Shown: piece after piece, positions 56,872 to 64,000 of the stretch
How the letters are laid out: every line of letters begins with the position of its first letter
Numbering within the stretch: the stretch's first letter is position 1
Assembly (NCBI RefSeq): GCF_021917145.1
Contig: NW_025813746.1
Coordinates: 109,501-173,500, forward strand
DNA length: 64,000 nucleotides
Direction: 5' to 3'
Source of the DNA: Hypomesus transpacificus
Lineage: Eukaryota > Chordata > Actinopteri > Osmeriformes > Osmeridae
Program-made: the position numbers and the translations under genes
Notes under the pieces: generated by a model
What the model saw: only the letters and a program-made list of their open reading frames with translations
What the model was told of the DNA's origin: nothing
Database searches by the model: none

Positions 56872-59800
56872 ATGGAGGTAGGTCACACACCATTTGAAGG
56901 TATATTTGAATGCTTCTCTACCTTTTTGAAAGGGTTTCAACAACCAAACTCCTCTCAAATGTATTGCCTTGAGAAATGCCATGTCTCATCAATGTAGGTG
57001 TGTCCAGGGGTAAAACCAGGCTTTAAAAACCTCCGTGTTTACTTCACGTCTTTCCACAGTTGAAATTGTTTGTATGACTTAATCTAAATGCTTCAGACTT
57101 TCACCCTCATCTGCCATCCTTCTCATCCCTCTGTCTGAAGTGTCATACCATCAATATACACGGATGCCCCTTCACGCAACACACGTTTGCGAAAGCGTAA
57201 TCTGATCAATCCTACATTCTCAGTCTGAATTGGACTCAAAAAGGGGAAAACCACGAAAGTGGTTGGTCTTTGTTTTTGCGTTTTTCATAAGACATGTTTT
57301 GGACCTCAAACAGGAAGTGGGTCTCAGGATGTTTCTGTTTCCTCCTTTTCCGCTCCTCATAACAATAGCTGTTAACGAGAGCTGCGATGACCTCACGTGT
57401 CATGGGCTAAACAACTACATTGTACACACTATTGTGATTGAAATTCAATGGAAATGTTTTTATCATAACCCACCCTTTTGGCTGGGTCAGCACACAGTCA
57501 ATTGCATTAATGAGCAAGGAACTGTCTCATAACAGGGATCTGTATACACTATGTCTGTGTCTCTTTGGATAGAAGCACTTTGGATTAAAGGGTCTGTCAG
57601 ATGAATAAAAAGTCAAATACAAAATAATATTAAGTGTAAAAATATCTTTCCTGTTGTTCTGTGAAGGGTTCCAACAAGCAGGAGGCTGAGTCTGGGAGAG
57701 GGGAGACGGGCCAGGTAACCTTGGAGACGGAGGCGTCCCAGGCGGAGCTGGCTCAGTGTGAGGCTGAGGTGGGCACTCTGCTCAGTATCATCGCCGAGCT
57801 CAACAGGAAGATGGGAGCGCTAGAGGCACCACGGTAAGGTGGTCCTCAAAGACCTCACAAAGGTCTGTCAAAGATCTTACAAAGACGTACCTATTACAAA
57901 GATGAACTTTACAAATACCTTACAAAGATCTTACAAAGTTATTTTCCAAGATCCAGTTTTTTCTCATAAGAATCCGATGAAACGACCAAATGTATGTTGC
58001 ATTTTGCTTTTCAACGGATAGGACACCCCATACTGTGAAGTACTTGCACTGCTTTCAAATGTGATCATACTTTACACGTGAAAACTCTTTTCTCTGTAGT
58101 GATTCTGAGGACAGTAAACCAGTGGAAGCAGCTGTTCCTCTGGCTGCAGTCCGTCCAGCCAGGCCCTCCACCCGATGCACCCCAGCTAGGAGAGGTTGGC
58201 ATGGTCTCCCTGGCATGACATCAGCATTCAGAAGTCTCTGCCTTTTATTTTTGCAAACTGTGCTTTGTGGTATTGGGATCTTTTCTGGGGCACAATGCAA
58301 GGCCAAAAACAAGATCGTTTGTGTCCAAAAAATAACGGACACAGTATTATTATCTTTTTTTTCCTCCCGTATTCACTTCTCAATTCGCAGAACCACTTCT
58401 AGAGACAACAGAATCAAAACCACATAATGTATTTTCCCATAGTTACCAATGAACTGTAGAAAAACAGGTGACAAAGCCACTCTGAGCAATCGCCCTTCAT
58501 TAATTCACCAACAACACTCCTAGTTGCAATGCTGCTGTTGTCTCCTAGAGGGCGGTAGTGAGGTTTGGAGCGAGCTCCAGGAGGTGCTGTCAGCCCTTGA
58601 GGAGTCCGTCAGCAGCAGGAAGACCTGGGCCTCCCCACACATGGCCTTGGACCGGGACAAACAGACAGAGCACCTCGCTGCAGCCAGGGAGAGCTGGGCG
58701 CTGGTCACACAGGTGAGAGGACTGCAGGTGGCACATATAGCCATGCAAGTTAGCAGATGCTTTGATCCAAAGGGGATGGACAGTACAGGTTATAGTATCA
58801 GATTTTTTAGTCTGCAGTTAAGTGCTGCAATCACTTATTTATCCATTTGTTCAAGATACATTTTGAAGGTTTGATGTTTGGTTGCCCTCAACTGTTGCCC
58901 TCAATCCGGTTGACTACATCTATGCACACTAAGCACTTTGAGCTGCAATTCTTGTATGAAAAGTGATATGTAAATAAAGTCTTACTTACTTACATGTAGC
59001 AGGGCTTACCTCAAGAATTTCAATGCCCAGTTTTACCCTGTGTAATTTCAGGATCATGACCAAATAAGAGACTTGAACTAGTGTGGCTGTGATTCCTGCC
59101 AGGTGCTGGAAGACATGGAGAGAGATTTTGGAATCTCGTACCCGTCGGAGCTGCCCGCCAAGGAGCTCCAGGAGTACCGACGGGAAGTCCTGGCGCTGCA
59201 CCAGAGCAACCGTGACCTCCGCAGTACCCTCCAGCACCGCCAGGAGGCGCTGGAGACAGCCAGGTTCTCTGTGGCGGAGATGGAGGAGGAGAAGAACAAG
59301 CTACAGGAGTGGGTTGGTGCATCTGACTTTGTTTACATTTAGTCATTTTTTAGTCATTTTTCTCACTTCATATCACTTTACTTCACATCAAATGAAATTA
59401 AATGGGGGTGGATGGGTGTTCAATCTGCGTAGTCTTTATGGTTTTTGTAGTTTTGCGTAGTGTGCATTTGTAGTTTTTCCAATGTCACAGATGCCCACAG
59501 ATCACAGTTCTGACTCATGCTCAGCCATAACAATGATCAAGCTGCCCCCCGAGTCCAACATCTTCCCTCTGTTCCAGCTGCAAGGTCTCCATAAAACCTG
59601 GTGGTCTACAGGCAGCATCTCCCCTCCCTGCAGCCCCTCCGACAGCTCTAGCGGCGGGGCACTGAGCCCAGGCTGGGTCTCCCCTCCCTTCCCTAGCTCT
59701 CCCCTGTTCCCCAGGAGACCCTCAAGGGCCTTCTCCGCCCTGTCCACCGGAGGGGACAGTTCCCCGGCTGCCTCGCCCCGTCTAGCCAGGGCCTCCTTGG

Positions 59801-62800
59801 GCAGCCCCAGCCCCTGCCCCAGCCCAGTTACAACCCTGGAAGGTGAGAGAGAAAGAATGCAGAGGTAAGAACGAAATTGGGAAGAAAAAAAAAGATTGTC
59901 AGTCTCTATCTGAACATGAATGGGACCCCACCTTGCGGTTTTGGAACCGTGCTCACCAAGTCCTCCGCTTCCTCAGGTGCATCGAGAGGCTGAAGGCCAG
60001 GAACGAGCGTCTGAGTGGAGCGTTGGAGCGGAGGAAAGGGGAGTCCGAGCAGATCAGCATGACTCTCAGCAGACACGAAGCGGACCACAGCGCCTTGCAG
60101 ATGGCTGTCAGATACTGGTACACACACACTGACACACACACACACACACCACACACCACACACACACACACAAAGACAAGCATACACACGTCCACGTACA
60201 CATACTTTACACACAAACGCGCGGCTGTACTTTTATACGTTTCTTTTTTTAACCATGTTCCTTTCTATTTTATCAAGTGTTCTGAGTAAGTATATTACGG
60301 ATGTTGCCTGTCGGCTCTTTTGATTGACAGCGAGGAGTGTGAGGAGGTGTACAGTGACTTACTATCACTCTACCAGGCAAAGAAACAGCAGTGCATTCCA
60401 CACTGGAGAGACACAGCAGGTGCTCAACTTAACAGTCCTCAGTCACACACACACGCACACACACACACACACAGAATCACCAGCCTTTTTATTTTCCCCA
60501 GAGACAGTTGTGGACAGAGAACTTCCTGGAAGTCCCAGAGCCCAGTTGAGGAGTCTGAGGACTGAAGAGCTGTCAACCTCCTTCTCAACACCAGGGGGGG
60601 CTGTGGAGCGCCAAACCCATAAGCAGGCCAGCCTGAGGTCAGATTAGACCTATGACGACACATACGACATGCGGAACTTATACCACGTGAATGAATATTG
60701 TCTTCCGTTGACATTTTCTCTACTTTTAACTGCACCCTTTTGGAGGATCCCGTCCAAATGTGTGCGTGCTAACTTCCCGCCCCGCCCCCGGACAGGTCTC
60801 CTGAGCTACAGGGACGCGAGACGTCTCTTCGCGAGCAGATCAGGCAGTTGAAGGAGGACCGGGCTGCTCTGTGTGTCCCCAAACCGGGCCCCGGGGGTGA
60901 GGGCCAACTCAGCCCAGACACAGGCACCCTGGCTGGGCCTCGGGGGAAGGGGCCCAAGCCTGGGGAACCCACTCCCAATCCCAGCAGAGAGAAGGCCACT
61001 CTGCTCTATGAGCTGGTCACTGTTAGGGTGTGTGCTGTCTCACCACACGCTTCACACTTCAACTCCTTCACACTCACACTAAAACGTCTTTGTACCGACA
61101 TACACACGCGGGGGGGGGGGGAATTTGGAACCTGAAAACTCTCGATCTGCAGTCAAATTCTCTAACCACTGAGCTGTCCCACATTGTGTGTGCCCAGGAG
61201 GAGATGTCGGAGCTGCGAGGCTTAATCCGTCTCAGGGAGAAGGAGCGCAGGTGTCTGGACTGGAGCCTGATGGCCCAGAAGGCCCAGGATGCTGCTGGGG
61301 AGCTGGTGGCCGAGAGCCTGCAGGAGGAGCTGGAGGACCGGAGGGCAGACAGACAGGTAGACTGACTAACATGCAGAGAGACAGGTAGGCTGACTAACAT
61401 GCAGTGAGACAGGTAGGCTGACTAACATGCAGAGAGACAGGTAGGCTGACTAACATGCAGACAGACAGGTAGGCTGACTAACGTGCAGAGAGACAGGTAG
61501 GCTGACTAACATGCAGACAGACAGGTAGGCTGACTAACATGCAGACAGACAGGTAGGCTCATTAACATGCAGAGAGACAGGTAGGCTGACTAACATGCAG
61601 AGAGACAGTTAAGCTGACTAACATGCAGACCGACAGGTAGGCTCATTAACATGCAGAGAGACAGGTAGGCTGACTAACATGTAGAGAGACAGGTAGGCTG
61701 ACTAACATGCAGTGAGACAGGTAGGCTGACTAACATGCAGTAAGACAGGTAGGCTGACTAACGTGCAGAGAGACAGGTAGGCTGACTAACATGCAGTGAG
61801 ACAGGTAGGCTGACTAACATGCAGACAGACAGGTAGACTGACTAACATGCAGAGAGACAGGTAGGCTGACTAACATGCAGTGCTATATGCAGAGAGTCAG
61901 GTAGGCTGACTAACATGCAGAACGATAGGCAGACAGACAGGTAGGCTGACTAACATGCAGTACTCTAGGCAGACAGACAGGTAGGCTGACTAACATGCAG
62001 TACTCTAGGCAGACAGACAGGTACGCTGACTAACATGCAGTACTATAGGCAGGTGGACAGGTAGGTATGTGAGGTCATAAGAATCTGTTTAGCTTTCTAG
62101 AGCTAGTCGTGAATATACGTGTGTTGGTGTGGTGCGTTTCAGAGATTGTCGGAAGCTAAGCTGGCTGGTGAAGAGGAGCCGGGTCCAGGGAACAGCATCA
62201 TGCTGAGAGAGCTGCAGACTGTCCTGCACAGGTACAACACCAGGCGCAGCACACTAACAGTCCTCGACCTCACAGTCGAGGGCTAAATTCTGGTCCATTC
62301 TACATCCAAAAATGAAGAGTGAAATGAAATCATATTTTGAAGGATTCTGGGGAATAGCATTCTATTCTGTTCTTCAGTTTTGTTCTGTTCTCCCTGTTGA
62401 TCAGTGTTCTGAAATAGCCAAAGGTAAAATGGAAGACATGTCTGCAGTAATTGCTTCAATCTTAAAGGTCACACACTGGAGAGAGATTAGTTTGTGTTCA
62501 TGTGCCTATGCCATACAGGGAGCAAAGGGAAGGGGCTGTTCACATTTGTCCATCTATCAAGGCCATTCATCCCATAATAATCACCTCTACAGCCATCCTG
62601 CCATCCTTACAGGCATCTGTTGCCTGGCTATGGCCCGTTGCTTAGGAACACTATCACTGCAAATGCAGACCTGGTGGTAAATTGGCTCTGGTCCTCTATG
62701 GTGGGTTATTACTGCTGAGGGGAGGGGGCAGGGGGAGGGGGCGGGAGAAGGTCATCATGGAAGCTCGTTGAGGCCTGAGAGGGTCGTTCTTTCATGATGA

Positions 62801-63559
62801 GTAGCATCTTTTTCTGTGCCTCTTCATTCATCCCTGAATGTGTCGACTTGGAGGGAGGTGATTACTGAATGCATGACTGGGGTATACTCTAATGATGAAG
62901 GCAGTGAAGGAGAGCTATTCATCCATGTTAGAGTGGAGATCCCTCCTTGCATCATGAAAGGACGGGTTCACTGGATGGCTTTTCATCACCTGCTAGGATA
63001 GAACAGAAAAATTGCCGCGGTGCGATATTAGTGAACAGGAAACCCTGTTTGGCGCCCAGAAAGCAGGTTAAAGGTTCGATCTCGTGTGTTCCCCAGGGAG
63101 CAGCTTCTGAAGAGGAGGGTGTCAGCCATGAGGGGCTCTCTGGACTCGGCTCTGTCAGACAGCGCCACCCACAGGAGAGACAGTGAAGAGCAGAGGGCTC
63201 GGTTTGCCCATGCTCACAGGTACCAATGCGTCACCAACACTCACACCACCTCCCAGACCCACAGATACGTCATAGTATGTTCCCTGTACGCTTGTTATGG
63301 ATTTGCTGTCTGCCCCGTCGGTCTGTACATACATATGGCCTTATGAGGGCTTAGTAAGAAGATAAGGCTGCAATCTGGCCGACCAGATGCTCCAGAGAGA
63401 TTTAGGGGCACCTCCGAGGTGAGCTCTGTGGTGTTTTGCAGCAAAGCCACCGGAACGTACCGGAACGCTCGCAGGAAGTACCGGGAGCAGCTGTGGCGTC
63501 TGGAGCGTCAGGTGACGGCGATGTCCGGAGCGTCACATGACCCCAGATCGGCGCCCTGA
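56872..63559 (+). CDS. ushbp1: Harmonin-binding protein USHBP1
   Basis: Fourteen coding exons: 56872-56877, 57667-57833, 58100-58194, 58549-58712, 59103-59312, 59578-59864, 59977-60117, 60331-60419, 60502-60637, 60796-61027, 61198-61356, 62143-62231, 63097-63219 and 63442-63559 (2,016 nt, 671 residues; human 703). The first coding exon is just ATG GAG; the acceptor at 57666 gives GSNKQEAESGRG. Most of the protein is predicted coiled coil (ELAQCEAEVGTLLSIIAEL, RCIERLKARNERLSGALERR, CEECEEVYSDLLSLYQAK). A Ser/Pro-rich linker (exon 59578-59864) and a Gly/Pro segment (exon 60796-61027) interrupt it. USHBP1 binds the PDZ protein harmonin (USH1C) and resembles MCC. The human C-terminus differs from ..DPRSAP here. 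The exon 59578-59864 uses a downstream donor (AGGTAAGA); the earlier GGTGAG would break the phase. Intron 11 carries a splice-site minisatellite. Confidence 0.9.
61118..61184 (-). mobile_element. tRNA-derived SINE head in ushbp1 intron
   Basis: The minus strand reads GGGACAGCTCAGTGGTTAGA (box A) and TTTTCAGGTTCCAAATTCC (box B). It ends only about 13 bases before the acceptor of the exon starting at 61198, so it supplies part of that acceptor's upstream region. Confidence 0.55.
61345..62065 (+). repeat. 28-bp minisatellite containing splice-site sequence
   Basis: About 24 units of roughly 28 bp (GAGAGACAGGTAGGCTGACT then AACATGCA), some longer with a TACTATAGG or TACTCTAGG insert near the right end. 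The first unit overlaps the 5' splice site of the ushbp1 exon 61198-61356 (GACAG|GTAGAC). The array fills most of intron 11. Confidence 0.88.
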
Positions 63560-63926
63560 AGGCTTACGCTGGAGGCACTGGAGTGGAAGCGGGAGGAGAC
63601 GGTTCTCTGAGAGCGGCCCTGCCCTCGGAACCCCTACCGCCCCTTATAGCCTTGGAACCCTCCCCGTCTTAGAACCCTGCAGCCCTGGAACGTTGCAGTC
63701 CTACAAGCCCTACTGCAACACTGTGTTCAGAACGAATAGCTGCATCTCAAAGTCCTTTTAACAAATCCACTCGCCAAGGACCACGTAGAATGTCCCTGAG
63801 ACTTTTCCTTCTCGATGACTCATGGGAACAAGCAAGGCCGTTCAACAAAGTGGGTCGTCTGTTCTGGAAGCAGAGATTATGAAGGACAGATGACCCAGAG
63901 ATCACATGATCCCCCTCCACACAAAA

Positions 63927-64000
<74 letters not shown>
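63560..64000. other. ushbp1 3'UTR and (GA)n array at window edge
   Basis: This is the sequence after the ushbp1 stop. No AATAAA signal is clear before the window ends. A GA microsatellite with a few GGAGA interruptions occupies about 63931-64000 and continues past the edge. Confidence 0.6.

Noticed and set aside
59842-59976. Using the first GTGAGA donor of the ushbp1 exon 59578
   Set aside because: It leaves phase 1 and destroys the CIERLKARNERL coiled coil of the next exon; the donor at 59864 fits.
61345-62065. CRISPR-like array of regular repeats
   Set aside because: Units are contiguous with no unique spacers, in a vertebrate intron; it is a minisatellite.

Overview
The window is nuclear DNA of a teleost fish. 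It has seven multi-exon vertebrate genes with GT-AG introns, tRNA-derived SINEs with the 'GATAAGAGCGTCTGCTAAATG' type of tail common in fish, many (CA)n, (GA)n and (TC)n arrays, and long C or G runs. I cannot name the species. Gene names rest on proteins recognised from memory, and exon limits were read by hand from splice signals with reading phase checked across junctions.

Layout: abhd8 (-, 2178-4206), dda1 (+, 7937-9223), ano8 (-, 13965-34735, with a 10.5-kb first intron), gtpbp3 (+, about 37352-45129, first coding exon not found), plvap (-, 48194-50995), babam1 (-, 53819-55948) and ushbp1 (+, 56872-63559). This matches human 19p13.11, where ABHD8-MRPL34-DDA1-ANO8-GTPBP3-PLVAP are contiguous. 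The divergent babam1/ushbp1 pair, however, lies beyond plvap instead of beside abhd8, and I see neither mrpl34 nor ankle1. The genes have unrelated jobs (alpha/beta hydrolase, CRL4 ubiquitin ligase subunit, ER-PM anoctamin, mitochondrial tRNA-modifying GTPase, endothelial diaphragm protein, BRCA1-A/BRISC subunit, harmonin-binding coiled-coil protein). They are neighbours by synteny, not a pathway.

The main non-routine signals are: (1) an unannotated 138-nt in-phase exon candidate in ano8, whose 46 residues align without gaps to the start of the next exon; (2) two apparent single-base frameshifts in ano8, one in an A6 run and one in a GC-rich stretch; (3) a ushbp1 intron minisatellite whose 28-bp unit copies the exon's own 5' splice site; (4) a 156-bp hAT-like MITE with a perfect 8-bp target duplication, nested in an older repeat whose unoccupied copy lies 18 kb away; (5) a divergent pair of CTCF-consensus sites in a 35-bp inverted repeat at the left edge; and (6) two SINEs sitting 11-23 nt from splice donors. 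No virus, toxin, CRISPR or prokaryotic feature was found.
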